Shown here: positions 32,072 through 41,553 of the stretch, piece by piece | Layout: each line of letters begins with the position of its first letter | Numbering within the stretch: position 1 is the first letter of the stretch | Source: Desulfovibrio sp. UCD-KL4C | Lineage (GTDB): Bacteria > Desulfobacterota > Desulfovibrionia > Desulfovibrionales > Desulfovibrionaceae | Reading direction: 5' to 3' | DNA length: 64,000 nt | Assembly: GCF_006210265.1 (NCBI RefSeq) | Contig: NZ_VCNC01000004.1 | Span: forward strand, 248,001 to 312,000 | Notes under the pieces: generated by a model | The model's database searches: none | Told to the model about the DNA's origin: nothing | The model's input: the letters and a program-made list of their open reading frames with translations, nothing else | Translations under genes and position numbers: made by a program

Positions 32072-33406
32072 ATGACTGATGAAGAAAGATATAAAGAAGC
32101 TAAGGAAAATGACCGTAAATATATGATGCATTCCTGGTCAGTTCAGGAAAAACTTTCTCCGGTTCTTGTCACCGGCTGTGAAGGCATCTATTACTGGGAT
32201 GAAACTGGTAAAAAATATATGGATTTCGGTTCCCAGTTGGTCAACCTGAATATTGGGCATAATCATCCTAAAGTACAGCAGGCCATCAAAGATCAAGTTG
32301 ATGAGATTTGTTTTATTGGACCTCAATTTGCCAATGAAACTAGAGGTAGATTGGCTAAAAAAATTATCGGGCTTCTTCCTGATAATTTTGGAAAATGTTT
32401 TTTCACTATTGGCGGAGCTGATGCCAATGAGAATGCCATCAAAATGGCTCGTGCCTTTACTGGTAAAACTAAGATTTTTTCACGCTACCGTTCATACCAC
32501 GGAGCTACCTACGGTGCTATTTCAGTAAGTGGTGATCCTCGCAGGCCTCCTGTGGAGCCGGGTATCCCCGGAGTTGTCCGTTTCTTTGACCCCTACTGTT
32601 ACCGTTGTCCGTTCGGACATAAGTACCCTGACTGTAAAATGGAATGCGCTACCCACCTTGAGGAAATAATCGGGTACGAAAATAAGGATACCTGCGCAGC
32701 AGTCCTTGTTGAATCCATCACAGGTACCAACGGTGTTTTTGTACCACCTGCCGGTTATATGGAAAAATTGCGCGAAATCTGTGACCGCAACAACATGCTT
32801 CTTATCTGTGATGAGGTCATGACAGGATTCGGACGCACTGGTAAAATGTTCGGCTTTGAAAATTTCGACATTAAGCCGGATATAGTTACCATGGCTAAAG
32901 GCGTTAACTCCGGCTACGTTCCACTGGGTGTAACATGCGTATCGCAAGAAATTGCCGACTGGTATGAAAGCAATATGCTTTGGTGTGGACTAACTTATTC
33001 CGGACATCCTGTTTCCTGCGCTGCTGCTTTGGCCACCATAGACGCCTACGAAGAAGAAAAGATTATTGAGAACTCTGCAACCTTAGGGGAAGTTCTTGAA
33101 AAAGAACTTCTTGCCATGAAGGAAAAACATCCAAGTATCGGTGATGTACGCGTAAAAGGGCTCTTTGCATGTGTTGAAACTGTTAAAGACCGCGAGACAC
33201 GCGAACCACTTGTCCCTTGGAATGGAGCTCCCGGCGTGATGGGCGAAGTTGCAGCTAAAATGAAAGAACTTGGCGTGACTATGTTTGTGCGCTGGAATTT
33301 CATTTTTATAACTCCGCCATTAGTTATTACCAAGGAGGAACTTCTCAAGGGTCTTTCCTGCATATCTGAAGCTCTTAAAATAGCTGATGCAGCTTTGGAG
33401 AAATAA
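32072..33406 (+). CDS. Class III aminotransferase, probable beta-alanine (omega-amino acid):pyruvate type
   Basis: 444-residue PLP-dependent fold-type I aminotransferase. It shows LLICDEVMTGFGRTG (PLP-binding Asp) and the Schiff-base lysine in TMAKGVNSGYVPLG. Sequence flavour is that of omega-amino-acid or taurine:pyruvate enzymes. It starts 16 bp after the M20 gene with GGAGAT. In the operon it would turn beta-alanine (or beta-aminoisobutyrate) into malonate semialdehyde (or its methyl form). The following alcohol dehydrogenase would then reduce the aldehyde. Taurine use is a less likely alternative. Confidence 0.85.
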   Translation: MTDEERYKEAKENDRKYMMHSWSVQEKLSPVLVTGCEGIYYWDETGKKYMDFGSQLVNLNIGHNHPKVQQAIKDQVDEICFIGPQFANETRGRLAKKIIGLLPDNFGKCFFTIGGADANENAIKMARAFTGKTKIFSRYRSYHGATYGAISVSGDPRRPPVEPGIPGVVRFFDPYCYRCPFGHKYPDCKMECATHLEEIIGYENKDTCAAVLVESITGTNGVFVPPAGYMEKLREICDRNNMLLICDEVMTGFGRTGKMFGFENFDIKPDIVTMAKGVNSGYVPLGVTCVSQEIADWYESNMLWCGLTYSGHPVSCAAALATIDAYEEEKIIENSATLGEVLEKELLAMKEKHPSIGDVRVKGLFACVETVKDRETREPLVPWNGAPGVMGEVAAKMKELGVTMFVRWNFIFITPPLVITKEELLKGLSCISEALKIADAALEK

Positions 33407-33408
33407 AT

Positions 33409-34563
33409 ATGAGTATGCAGATTTTCCAAGCTCCTGGAAGAATAATCTTCGGTTGCGGCAGTGTTAGCTCCGTGGGGGAAGAATGCGCCAAGTACGGAAC
33501 CTCGGCTTTGGTGGTAACGGGTAAATCCTCTGCAGCTAAGACCGGAATGCTTGATAAGGTCTCAGTTTCATTGAAAGAGGCAGGAGTTCTTCCTGTAATT
33601 TTTGCCGAAGTAGAGCAGGACCCTAGTGTAAACACTGTAAACAAAGGTGTGGCGTTTGCTCGTGAAAAGGGATGCGATGTTATCGTGGCCCTTGGCGGTG
33701 GAAGCCCACTTGATGCAGCAAAGGCGATTTCCCTGCTATTAACAAATGAAGGTGAAATTCAGGACTATGAAGGATTTAAACCTCATAAACAGGGAATGCC
33801 GCTTGTAGCTATTCCAACCACGGCCGGAACAGCAAGCGAAGTAACCCGTTTTACTGTGATCACTGATACTGAGCGCAAGTTAAAAATGCTTGTCGGCGGC
33901 GACGGAATTATCCCTAAAGTGGCTTTGCTTGATCCCGAATTAACTCTGACCATGCCTGCTGGAGTTACAGCTGCAACTGGAATGGACGCCCTTACTCACG
34001 CGATTGAAGCATACATTTCCCGTAGGGCTATGCCCTTAACAGACATTCATGCCATCAAGGCTATTGAGCTTATCGGCGGCAATTTGATTAAAGCTGTGAC
34101 AGACCCTGAAAACATTGTTGCCCGTGAAGCGATGCTTTTAGGACAGCTGCATGCCGGATTTGCTTTTTCAAACAGTTCGGTGGCACTCGTTCATTCCATG
34201 TCTCGTCCACTCGGAGCCAACTTCTCAATCCCGCATGGCAAAGCAAATGCTATGCTGTTGCCAGCCGTTATGGATTATAACCGTTTAGCCTGTCCTGAAA
34301 AGCTTAAAGATGTCGCGACAGCTTTAGGCGAAGACACAGAAGGACTCAGTTCTCGTGAAGGGGCTCTTGTCGGAGTAGAATCTTTATTTGAAATATTCTC
34401 CGAAACGGGACTACCTGCAACGTTGGCTGAATACGGAGTTGCAGAAAAAGATCTCACTGCACTGGCAGAAGACGCAATTGCCTCCGGTTCTACCGCAAAT
34501 AATCCAAGAAAACCAATATTAAACGACGTAATATCAATATATTCTTCTATTCTTGGCTCGTAG
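33409..34563 (+). CDS. Iron-type (group III) alcohol dehydrogenase
   Basis: 384-residue NAD(P)-dependent dehydrogenase. GGGSPLDAAKA binds the dinucleotide. The metal site shows as GMDALTHAIEAYIS, ALVHSMSRPLGA and SIPHGKANAMLLP. It begins 2 bp after the aminotransferase stop, with its ribosome site inside that gene. A reductive role, malonate semialdehyde to 3-hydroxypropionate, fits an anaerobe that must reoxidise NADH. The same step is carried out by unrelated dehydrogenases in the aerobic Rut pathway. Confidence 0.88.
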   Translation: MSMQIFQAPGRIIFGCGSVSSVGEECAKYGTSALVVTGKSSAAKTGMLDKVSVSLKEAGVLPVIFAEVEQDPSVNTVNKGVAFAREKGCDVIVALGGGSPLDAAKAISLLLTNEGEIQDYEGFKPHKQGMPLVAIPTTAGTASEVTRFTVITDTERKLKMLVGGDGIIPKVALLDPELTLTMPAGVTAATGMDALTHAIEAYISRRAMPLTDIHAIKAIELIGGNLIKAVTDPENIVAREAMLLGQLHAGFAFSNSSVALVHSMSRPLGANFSIPHGKANAMLLPAVMDYNRLACPEKLKDVATALGEDTEGLSSREGALVGVESLFEIFSETGLPATLAEYGVAEKDLTALAEDAIASGSTANNPRKPILNDVISIYSSILGS

Positions 34564-34581
34564 CCGTTTAGAAATAATTAT

Positions 34582-34605
34582 GGCCCGGGGTTTACCACCC
34601 GGGTC
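34582..34605 (+). other. GC-rich intercistronic hairpin before preA
   Basis: GGCCCGGG / CCCGGGTC stem between the dehydrogenase and preA. No T run. Possibly limits read-through or stabilises the upstream message. Confidence 0.5.
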
Positions 34606-34625
34606 AAGGTCTCAGAGGTTTAAGT

Positions 34626-35825
34626 ATGAGTAAAATTATCGACCTTTCCGTTACCCAGAACGGCATAACTTTTCCCAATCCCTTTTTGCTTGCTTCGGCT
34701 CCACCTACAGCATATGGGGAAAACATAATGCGGGCATTCGATCACGGATGGGGCGGTGCAGTGCTTAAGACACTTAAGCCTGACTTTATGGACATCAAGG
34801 ATGTTACTCCGCGTTTTGCTACACTCAAGGATAAGAATAAAGTTCTCGGGTTTCAAAATTTTGAACTGGTTACAAAGCGTTCTCTAGCCGATTGGCTTCC
34901 AGAGATTGAAGAGATAAAAAAGAAATACCCTAAGCAAGGCCTTATCGGTTCCATCATGGCTGACATAAAAAAAGAGTCATGGCAGGAAATGGCTAAAAAG
35001 GTTCAAGGAGCCGGATGTGATGGGCTTGAACTTAATTTTTCATGCCCTCACGGAATGCCGGAAAGAGGTATCGGAGCTGCTATAGGACAAGATCCAGAGT
35101 TGGTTGAGCAGATAACTTCATGGGTCAAAGAGGTGTCCGAAGTTCCGGTTTGGGTTAAAATAACTCCTAATATTGCGACCCCGATTCCTCAGGCAGAAGC
35201 AGCTTTACGAGCTGGCGCAGACGGCTTGGCTGCAATTAATACCGTCCAATGCTTGATGGGGGTTGATGTTGAAAATTTCAACCCACTTCCTGCTGTGGAA
35301 GGCCAGACCACTTACGGCGGGTATTCCGGACGTGCTGTTAAGCCAATCGGGTTGCGTATAGTTTCTCAGCTTGGCAAGATGGGGGTAAAATCAATTTCCG
35401 GTATCGGCGGAGTTTCTGATTGGAAGGATGCTGTAGAATATATGTTGCTCGGCTCTACCACTGTTCAGGTGTGTACTGAAGTTATGCTACGTGGGTATGC
35501 TATAGTAGATACCATGATCGATCAGTTAACGGATTATCTTGGGCGTAAAGAAATGTCTGCGATGGATTTAGTTGGCAAGGCCTTACCATCCATTACCAGT
35601 CATGAATCTCTTTCCCGAATACATCAAATTGTAAGACATGAGCCTGAGCAATGCGTATCTTGTGGCAGGTGTGTAATTGCCTGTTCCGACTCTGGCTACA
35701 GTGCTCTCAGAATGCTTAACCGTGAAATATTACTGGAAACTGAAAAGTGTGATGGGTGTTCCTTGTGCACTCATGTTTGCCCAACAGGCAGTATGTCTAT
35801 GCAGGGTGCTTGCGCAAGGCTTTAA
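34626..35825 (+). CDS. preA: NAD-dependent dihydropyrimidine dehydrogenase, PreA subunit
   Basis: 399-residue FMN flavoprotein that reduces uracil or thymine. The TIM-barrel part contains the active-site Cys in LELNFSCPHGMPERG. The C-terminal 60 residues hold two ferredoxin-type clusters, CVSCGRCVIAC and CDGCSLCTHVC. The length matches E. coli PreA. E. coli PreA works with the NAD-binding PreT, but no preT is in the operon, so electrons may come from ferredoxin or from an unlinked partner. It ends the six-gene operon and is followed by a strong terminator. Confidence 0.93.
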   Translation: MSKIIDLSVTQNGITFPNPFLLASAPPTAYGENIMRAFDHGWGGAVLKTLKPDFMDIKDVTPRFATLKDKNKVLGFQNFELVTKRSLADWLPEIEEIKKKYPKQGLIGSIMADIKKESWQEMAKKVQGAGCDGLELNFSCPHGMPERGIGAAIGQDPELVEQITSWVKEVSEVPVWVKITPNIATPIPQAEAALRAGADGLAAINTVQCLMGVDVENFNPLPAVEGQTTYGGYSGRAVKPIGLRIVSQLGKMGVKSISGIGGVSDWKDAVEYMLLGSTTVQVCTEVMLRGYAIVDTMIDQLTDYLGRKEMSAMDLVGKALPSITSHESLSRIHQIVRHEPEQCVSCGRCVIACSDSGYSALRMLNREILLETEKCDGCSLCTHVCPTGSMSMQGACARL

Positions 35826-35837
35826 GAATAAAAAGAT

Positions 35838-35868
35838 AAATGTCCTATGCTTATAGCATAGGACATTT
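35838..35868 (+). terminator. Terminator of the pyrimidine operon
   Basis: Perfect 13-bp stem AAATGTCCTATGC / GCATAGGACATTT with loop TTATA, 12 bp after the preA stop. Confidence 0.88.
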
Positions 35869-35966
35869 GTTTAAATCTATTTAATACCGCTTTTAAATAC
35901 TTTAAAAACGAGTATTCAGGAGTGGTTTTAAACAAAGATCGTTTTGACTCCTCAAATTTCAGAAAT

Positions 35967-36581
35967 TCACTGGTCGGTTTTGCGGTCTAAGTGAATAGTT
36001 CGATTTGTTCGATCCAAAAGCTCAGAATGATCGTGCGTTACTTGTATTACGGCCGTTTGGTTAGTATCTAAAGAAGATTCCAAAAGAGAGCGCATAGTAT
36101 TTTTAAGTTTTTTGTCTAAGCCTGTGAAAGGTTCGTCCAACAGTAAAATCTTTGGACTGATCGCAAGAGCTCTGGCAATTGAAACACGTTGGCACATGCC
36201 GCCTGAAAGTTGGTGAGGAAGCATTTTTTCGAATTTAGAAAGCTCCATGCATTTAAGAAAATGGCGTGAGCGTTCTAACGCTTCGTCTTTTTTTATTCCT
36301 AAAGCCTGTAGTGGCAGGGCAACGTTATTTAGCATTGTATCCCAAGGCAGCAGACGCGCTTCTTGGAATACGTATCCTATGTGAGAAGTCCCTATATCTA
36401 TGCTTCCCGAATCTGGTTTTTCCAGCCCGGCTATTATGCGTAGTATGGTAGATTTTCCGATACCGCTGGGACCGAGTAATGCCAAAACTTCTCCATGCTT
36501 AACGTCTAGGTCGAAACCGGAAAGAATCGTGCAGTCTCCGAACTTTTTATGGATATTTTTCAATTTAATAATGGAGCTCAT
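35967..36581 (-). CDS. ABC transporter ATPase (SsuB/TauB-type)
   Basis: 204-residue ATPase, short for the family but with all motifs: Walker A GPSGIGKST, Q-loop YVFQEARLLPW, signature LSGGMCQRVSIARA, Walker B ILLLDEP and switch His in VTHDHSE. QxARLLPW is typical of the nitrate/sulfonate/thiamine-precursor (NitT/TauT) group. It overlaps the permease stop by 4 bp. With the permease and binding protein it forms an importer at the end of an operon led by a TonB receptor. Confidence 0.9.
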   Translation of the reverse strand: MSSIIKLKNIHKKFGDCTILSGFDLDVKHGEVLALLGPSGIGKSTILRIIAGLEKPDSGSIDIGTSHIGYVFQEARLLPWDTMLNNVALPLQALGIKKDEALERSRHFLKCMELSKFEKMLPHQLSGGMCQRVSIARALAISPKILLLDEPFTGLDKKLKNTMRSLLESSLDTNQTAVIQVTHDHSELLDRTNRTIHLDRKTDQ

Positions 36582-37345
36582 GTCTGCCTCCTTTCTATCG
36601 CTTTGCGAGCAGGACGCAAAAGAATTACCTCCACACCACCTATGATCAGCATTGCCAACATCGTTAGTGCATAAAGATTCTCTGTCTGAAGGTTCGTCCG
36701 GGATATAGCCAAAGCGTGGCCAATGCCTTGGTTGGTTCCGAGCATTTCAGCCAGTACTACCAGCCGAATGCAGTTACCCGTTGCTATAACCACTGATGAT
36801 AAAAGCGGCCTTGCTAAGGCCATGGCGTAAATTCTAGTCAAACGCATATGTAAAGGCATGCGGTAGACTTTAGCCATTTCCATAAGGCTGCTGTCTACGC
36901 TCCTCATGCTGTCGGCAACATTTACGTATACTATTGGGGCTATCATGGTAGAAGTTATACTCACCACCATAGTTGTTCCCATGCCGAACCAAAGCATGAA
37001 AACTACTACAACGATTATAGCGGGTATGCTCGTAAGAATCCAACGGATTGGAGCGAGCATCAGTCGTAAAGGTTCCATCAAACCCGCCAGAACGCCCAGA
37101 ACAGCTCCGCTGCCAATTCCAATAACCAGAGCTAAAGTGATACGTTTTAGAGTCGGAACCAGATGCATAATCAGGAATGTTTTATTTCCTACTAGCTTAA
37201 ATAATGCGGCTAAAGTTTCTACAGGTGCTGCCACTACCAGTCCCGAATAGTTACGGGCAAGTATTTCCCATCCTAAAAGGAGTATAATAAGCCCGAGAAG
37301 ATTGAAAACATAGGGGGGCAGCTTGTCGGTACGGGAACCAATCAT
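36578..37345 (-). CDS. ABC transporter permease (NitT/TauT type)
   Basis: 255-residue inner-membrane protein with about six spans and the EAA-like loop of binding-protein-dependent permeases (MEMAKVYRMPLHMRLTRIYAMALARP). It overlaps the binding-protein gene by 4 bp upstream and the ATPase gene by 4 bp downstream, so all three are translationally coupled. The family transports sulfonates, nitrate, taurine, thiamine precursors and, in TonB-linked systems, less well known ligands. Confidence 0.9.
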   Translation of the reverse strand: MIGSRTDKLPPYVFNLLGLIILLLGWEILARNYSGLVVAAPVETLAALFKLVGNKTFLIMHLVPTLKRITLALVIGIGSGAVLGVLAGLMEPLRLMLAPIRWILTSIPAIIVVVVFMLWFGMGTTMVVSITSTMIAPIVYVNVADSMRSVDSSLMEMAKVYRMPLHMRLTRIYAMALARPLLSSVVIATGNCIRLVVLAEMLGTNQGIGHALAISRTNLQTENLYALTMLAMLIIGGVEVILLRPARKAIERRQT

Positions 37346-38304
37346 TGACCAACCTCAAACAGATCACTTTTCGGCATGGTTCCTCCGATAGCAGCAGGTG
37401 ATATGTTATTGATTCTGGATAGAAAGAATAAAGCATTGTCTTGCGCTTTTTTGCCACTTAAAGTGTGAATGTTGATTTCTTTAACTGCTCCCGAGTTTAG
37501 TTGCGCTGCAAGGGCAGGGAATTTCTGTTTCGTAAGCGCCAGAGCCTTGGCTGGATTTTCACGTACCCACTTACATGCCTGTTTATGAGTTTTGCGAAAG
37601 TTTTGTACTAGTTTAGAACTGTCAGATTTTTCTCCGAAGAAAGTCATGCTGGTTGCCGCCAAAGTATGGCCCGGGAAAGCTCGTGACCAAGCCTTACACA
37701 TGCTTACCCGCCTAACCAATAACGGGGCACCTTTGGAATGTTTAGCTATAGACCGTGATATCGCTACGGATACAGTCGGTTCACTAAGCATTGCATGGTC
37801 ACCTTTACCGGCGAGTAAAAGATTAACAGCTTCCAAGGCTCCACTCGTGTGCTTAATTGATAGATTGTTAGCTTTGTTCCCTGTGGTGGCTTTGAAGAAA
37901 AGTTCTGGCATTTCTCCCGGGCCGAATGGAAACAGCAGCGTTCCTTTAAGAGACTCCAGTGTGTCAGGACCAGGCTTTACTGATACAATCCAAACAGGAG
38001 ATTCATAGAGGAGAGCAATTCGCCCATGAATCCCCTTGTTGAGCAAGGTGCTGGCAGCAGCAGTAGTAATTATGGCTGCGTCTATTTGTCTGCCCACTAT
38101 CATGGCCCGAAGCATGTCAGGAGAATGCCAAGGGATGAATTTTACTTCAAAATTCTGTTCCCATGCTCTCATATTTTGAGACATGGCAATAAGGGGAACA
38201 CTTTCAGCAATAGGTGGTCCTGAAAATATCAGAGAAGGGAATTCCTTACACTGAGCTGATCCTGTAAAGGAGATGATAAGTGCTATCAAAAGTAATATTT
38301 TCAT
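37342..38304 (-). CDS. Periplasmic substrate-binding protein (NMT1/SsuA-like)
   Basis: 320-residue protein with a signal peptide (MKILLLIALIISFTGSAQC; the Cys may make it a lipoprotein) followed by a type-2 periplasmic-binding fold (PLIAMSQNMRAWEQNFEVKFIP...GRQIDAAIITTAAASTLLNKG). Start set at 38304, because the 8 codons before it lie inside the end of the methyltransferase gene and lack a signal sequence. It delivers ligand to the two downstream genes' permease and ATPase. The ligand is unknown. The linked TonB receptor suggests something too large or scarce for porins. Confidence 0.85.
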   Translation of the reverse strand: MKILLLIALIISFTGSAQCKEFPSLIFSGPPIAESVPLIAMSQNMRAWEQNFEVKFIPWHSPDMLRAMIVGRQIDAAIITTAAASTLLNKGIHGRIALLYESPVWIVSVKPGPDTLESLKGTLLFPFGPGEMPELFFKATTGNKANNLSIKHTSGALEAVNLLLAGKGDHAMLSEPTVSVAISRSIAKHSKGAPLLVRRVSMCKAWSRAFPGHTLAATSMTFFGEKSDSSKLVQNFRKTHKQACKWVRENPAKALALTKQKFPALAAQLNSGAVKEINIHTLSGKKAQDNALFFLSRINNISPAAIGGTMPKSDLFEVGQ

Positions 38305-38308
38305 ATGT

Positions 38309-39346
38309 TTATCTACTTTTACGAGCAATGACCAGTTCAGCCGGGCCCAAAGGCATGTTCATAGTTTTGGTTTCTACTGTAGCGAATCCGGCTCTAGGTA
38401 AGTGTGAAGCTATCTCTCCTTGTTCAAAAGAAACATCTTGTCCCTCTAGGGCAAGAGAAAGGCGGGACAAGACCATATCCGGTGGTTGGGTCCGTTCGCT
38501 GGTGAGCCCTTCGTGGAGGCTGATGAAGACTCCACCTGGATTGAGGGCGTTATGTATACGTGAGAACATGGCTCCAAGATCTTTGGCATAATAAAGGGTT
38601 TGGCTAGCCCATATCAGGTCGTAACCTTTGCCGAAGTCAACTTCATTATAATCTCCAGCAATTGTAGTTATTCGTGATTCGAGCCCTGCTGCAGCTATTT
38701 CTTCACGCGCAACCTCCATAATTGGAGGCATATCGCATAGGGTTCCTTCCATAAAAGGATGGTTTGAGACTACTGCCATGCACATGATCCCGGGGCCGCA
38801 GCCGAGGTCCAGCATGCGTCGCATGCTGGGATATTCAGGCAAAGAAGAAATTAAGGAGCTTGTTCTTTTTGCCATGTCTGCTTTTTGATAGCAGGCTAAA
38901 TGGCGAACGGAATTTTTCCATTTTTCTTCACTGTCTAATTTATTTTTATTTTTAACTTCCGGAGGACCTTGAATTATTAAATCTTGAATACGAAAAAGGT
39001 TATGATGTTGCATGCGGGAAATATTTTTGACCATACCTCCAAGGTAGGTAGGGCTTTCTTTCCGCAAGTAAGATTTAGAAAAAGGCGTATTTGTGTATGT
39101 CCCAGCTGTTTTTTCAGCAAATCCCAAGGCGGTCATGGCATCTAGAAAGTAAATCAGGTTGGTTTCATCTGTCTCTACTTCCAACGCTTTGGCAATAACT
39201 TTGGGGTCGTGAGTTTTTTCCAGTATATCGGGCAGTCCCATCTCAATGACAGTTTCCAGTACTGCCATACGGGCAGGGCCGACCATCAGTTCAAAAAGCA
39301 AGTCCGATTTCAGAGGTTGTGTCAGGGCGTTGAGCTGTTGTGTCAT
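38309..39346 (-). CDS. SAM-dependent O-methyltransferase-like protein
   Basis: 345 residues. The N-terminal dimerisation/winged-helix domain (MGLPDILEKTHDPKVIAKALEVETDETNLIYFLDAM) plus a C-terminal Rossmann domain with SAM motif MLDLGCGPGIMC is the acetylserotonin/caffeate O-methyltransferase layout. It lies between the TonB receptor (4 bp) and the binding protein (4 bp), so it is an integral part of the uptake operon. It may modify the imported ligand or a siderophore-like compound. An enzyme of this type inside a TonB-ABC operon is unusual. Confidence 0.85.
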   Translation of the reverse strand: MTQQLNALTQPLKSDLLFELMVGPARMAVLETVIEMGLPDILEKTHDPKVIAKALEVETDETNLIYFLDAMTALGFAEKTAGTYTNTPFSKSYLRKESPTYLGGMVKNISRMQHHNLFRIQDLIIQGPPEVKNKNKLDSEEKWKNSVRHLACYQKADMAKRTSSLISSLPEYPSMRRMLDLGCGPGIMCMAVVSNHPFMEGTLCDMPPIMEVAREEIAAAGLESRITTIAGDYNEVDFGKGYDLIWASQTLYYAKDLGAMFSRIHNALNPGGVFISLHEGLTSERTQPPDMVLSRLSLALEGQDVSFEQGEIASHLPRAGFATVETKTMNMPLGPAELVIARKSR

Positions 39347-39350
39347 ACTC

Positions 39351-41432
39351 TTAAAAACTCCAGTTTAGGGTTACACCGTATGTTGTGGGAGCACCGTCTT
39401 CGACCATAGTATCTCCTGTCCCACTGGCTACTTTTTTAACAGCATAGGCCGTGTCAAAAATATTTTCGGACCATATGGAAACCTCTAAATCACCAGTCTT
39501 ATATCCTAAGCGTAAGTTAACTGTTTGGTAAGCATCTCCTTTAAGATCGTTGGCTGCGTCAAAATACTGTTCGCCTGTACCCAAGAGATCGGCAACAGCA
39601 AAAAAGCCGCTTGCGTGATTGTATTGAACGTCAAAATTATATGTATATTCTGGAGCCCACGGCAGCTTTTTGCCACTATAGTCAACACTTTTTCCGCCTA
39701 CTATTGTACTCCAATCATCAATTTCGGAGTCTGCGTATCCAAAGCCGGCTATAAATTGTAGCTCTGGAATTGGTTTATAACGGCTTTCCACTTCAATTCC
39801 TTGAGTATGAGCTTCGGCAGCATTACTGAATTTCCATGCTCCAACTCCTCCGTCGGCTACAGATTCTCGAACCTGCTTGTCGGTAATATCAGTATAGAAA
39901 CCAGTAAGGTTGAAGGTTAATATATTATTAAACCAGTTAGTTTTGATACCAGCTTCGTAGTTAAGTGTATGTTCTGCGTCGTAAGCAAAACTGTCAGCGT
40001 CTGTGGCTGAGTAAAAGTTGAAACCTCCAGCTAAAAATCCTGTAGATACTGTGGTGTAAGCTGTGACATGGGAGTTAAAATCATAGGCTACAGATCCCAT
40101 GGGTAGAAACTCTGTATCATCAACGGATTCTTTATAAGAAGTAGCACCTGTATTTGGGGTGTAAGTCTGTTCTCCTGTGTTATAGGTCGTATCCAGCCGC
40201 GTACCACCAGTGAGGCGTAGGCCATTTATTATTTCGTAAGTTGCCTGTCCAAAAAGTGCGTATTCTGTTCCTTCGCTATTACCGAGCCGCGTGGAACTTA
40301 AAGCTGGCTTTACGTTGGTGAAGTTAATTCCGGCATCAATATTTTCGTAGCTTCCGTAAACCCCAACTAACCAACTCAGGTCGCTTTTGCCCTTAGAGGC
40401 AAGACGTATTTCTTGGTTCCAACTATCCGTGTCCATATTTAGATCCGAATATGAAATCTCCTTGGCTGTCCTATCACTGTCTAAATGGTGTTCTCGGTCG
40501 AACGTGCGATGACTGGTGATGGAGGTTAATTCCATGTTTGACCATGAACGTTTGATTTTCGCAGACTGTCCGATTTCTTCTTCCGTTGCTTTATCACTTT
40601 CGTTACTGGTTACCTTGTACCGGTCAGTTGCACTCGGTCCTTCCATATATCGCAGAGCACTTATACCAAGGTCGCGCATTGCTCCATCAAGATTAAATGA
40701 AATGTCCCAGTCATCAGTCGGGGTCCAGCGTATGGTACCGCGTCCGTTAAAGGTTTTTTTCCCATTTACATCGTCGTCATTTGTTAAAATGTTTGTGTTG
40801 TAACCTCTGGTTGTTAAACCTTGCATAGAGATGCCGTAGTAAAGTTCATCTTCAGAAATTGGGCCGCTGGCACTGATCCCTAGACGAGCTGTGTAATAGT
40901 TACCTAACTCCAACATAACTTTCTTATGTTTCTCATTATCAGGTTGCTTAAGAACTACATTGATAACTCCTGATTCACTGTTTCTTCCATACAATGTGGC
41001 CTGCGGACCACGTAGGATCTCAATTCGGTCAACGTCAAATAGATCTTGATCGCTCATGTATCCTATAGGGTATGGCACATCATCTACATAAAGCCCCATA
41101 GGACTGAATAGAGACGTATCAATAGTGGAGATTCCCCGGCATACAATTGATCCTCCAGAGCTGGTGTTTTTTATATAAACGTTTGGAGCAAACCGTGTTA
41201 GATCATCAAGCGTATCTATTCCCCGTGTTTCTATGAACATATCGTCCATTACTGAAATGTTACCTGGAAAATCTTTTATTGTACCCTCACGTTTGGAGGC
41301 AGAAACAGTAAAAGTTTCCATTGTTAATGTTTTTTGCTTGTCATCAGGAGAAGGCTCGTCAGCCGCTAATGCGGGATACGAAATAAGGAAGCTGAATGTG
41401 ACTGCAAGGATAAAAAATTTAATTTGTTTCAT
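39351..41432 (-). CDS. TonB-dependent outer-membrane receptor
   Basis: 693-residue receptor: signal peptide (MKQIKFFILAVTFSFLISYP..ALA), a TonB box-like ETFTVSASKR, plug domain (FPGNISVMDDMFIETRGIDTL...ILRGPQATLYGRNSESGVINVV) and a 22-strand barrel ending in aromatic TYGVTLNWSF. It imports a ligand across the outer membrane using proton-motive force, feeding the ABC importer encoded downstream. The plug resembles siderophore/FecA-type and also PepSY-like receptors. The ligand cannot be told. A Fur-like dyad lies about 50 bp upstream of the start. Confidence 0.93.
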   Translation of the reverse strand: MKQIKFFILAVTFSFLISYPALAADEPSPDDKQKTLTMETFTVSASKREGTIKDFPGNISVMDDMFIETRGIDTLDDLTRFAPNVYIKNTSSGGSIVCRGISTIDTSLFSPMGLYVDDVPYPIGYMSDQDLFDVDRIEILRGPQATLYGRNSESGVINVVLKQPDNEKHKKVMLELGNYYTARLGISASGPISEDELYYGISMQGLTTRGYNTNILTNDDDVNGKKTFNGRGTIRWTPTDDWDISFNLDGAMRDLGISALRYMEGPSATDRYKVTSNESDKATEEEIGQSAKIKRSWSNMELTSITSHRTFDREHHLDSDRTAKEISYSDLNMDTDSWNQEIRLASKGKSDLSWLVGVYGSYENIDAGINFTNVKPALSSTRLGNSEGTEYALFGQATYEIINGLRLTGGTRLDTTYNTGEQTYTPNTGATSYKESVDDTEFLPMGSVAYDFNSHVTAYTTVSTGFLAGGFNFYSATDADSFAYDAEHTLNYEAGIKTNWFNNILTFNLTGFYTDITDKQVRESVADGGVGAWKFSNAAEAHTQGIEVESRYKPIPELQFIAGFGYADSEIDDWSTIVGGKSVDYSGKKLPWAPEYTYNFDVQYNHASGFFAVADLLGTGEQYFDAANDLKGDAYQTVNLRLGYKTGDLEVSIWSENIFDTAYAVKKVASGTGDTMVEDGAPTTYGVTLNWSF

Positions 41433-41469
41433 TGTGTTCGACCCCTTGAATATCAGTTATTTATTTGAA

Positions 41470-41486
41470 ATTGATAGTCATGGTCA
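41470..41486. promoter_or_regulatory. Weak Fur-like dyad upstream of the TonB receptor
   Basis: TTGATAGTCATGGTCAA, an imperfect palindrome with outer arms TTGA/TCAA, 38 bp before the receptor start. It resembles a degenerate Fur box. Confidence 0.3.
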
Positions 41487-41553
41487 ATACACTCGTAGAA
41501 TGGATAGGACTAATCTTGTCTGGGCTAAAATTGACGGTAAAAGGACTTTTTGC

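Noticed and set aside
37342-38304. Thiamine-precursor (THI5/TPP) uptake for the NMT1-like binding protein
   Set aside because: No TPP riboswitch or thi genes are near. The TonB receptor, AraC regulator and Fur-like site point elsewhere.
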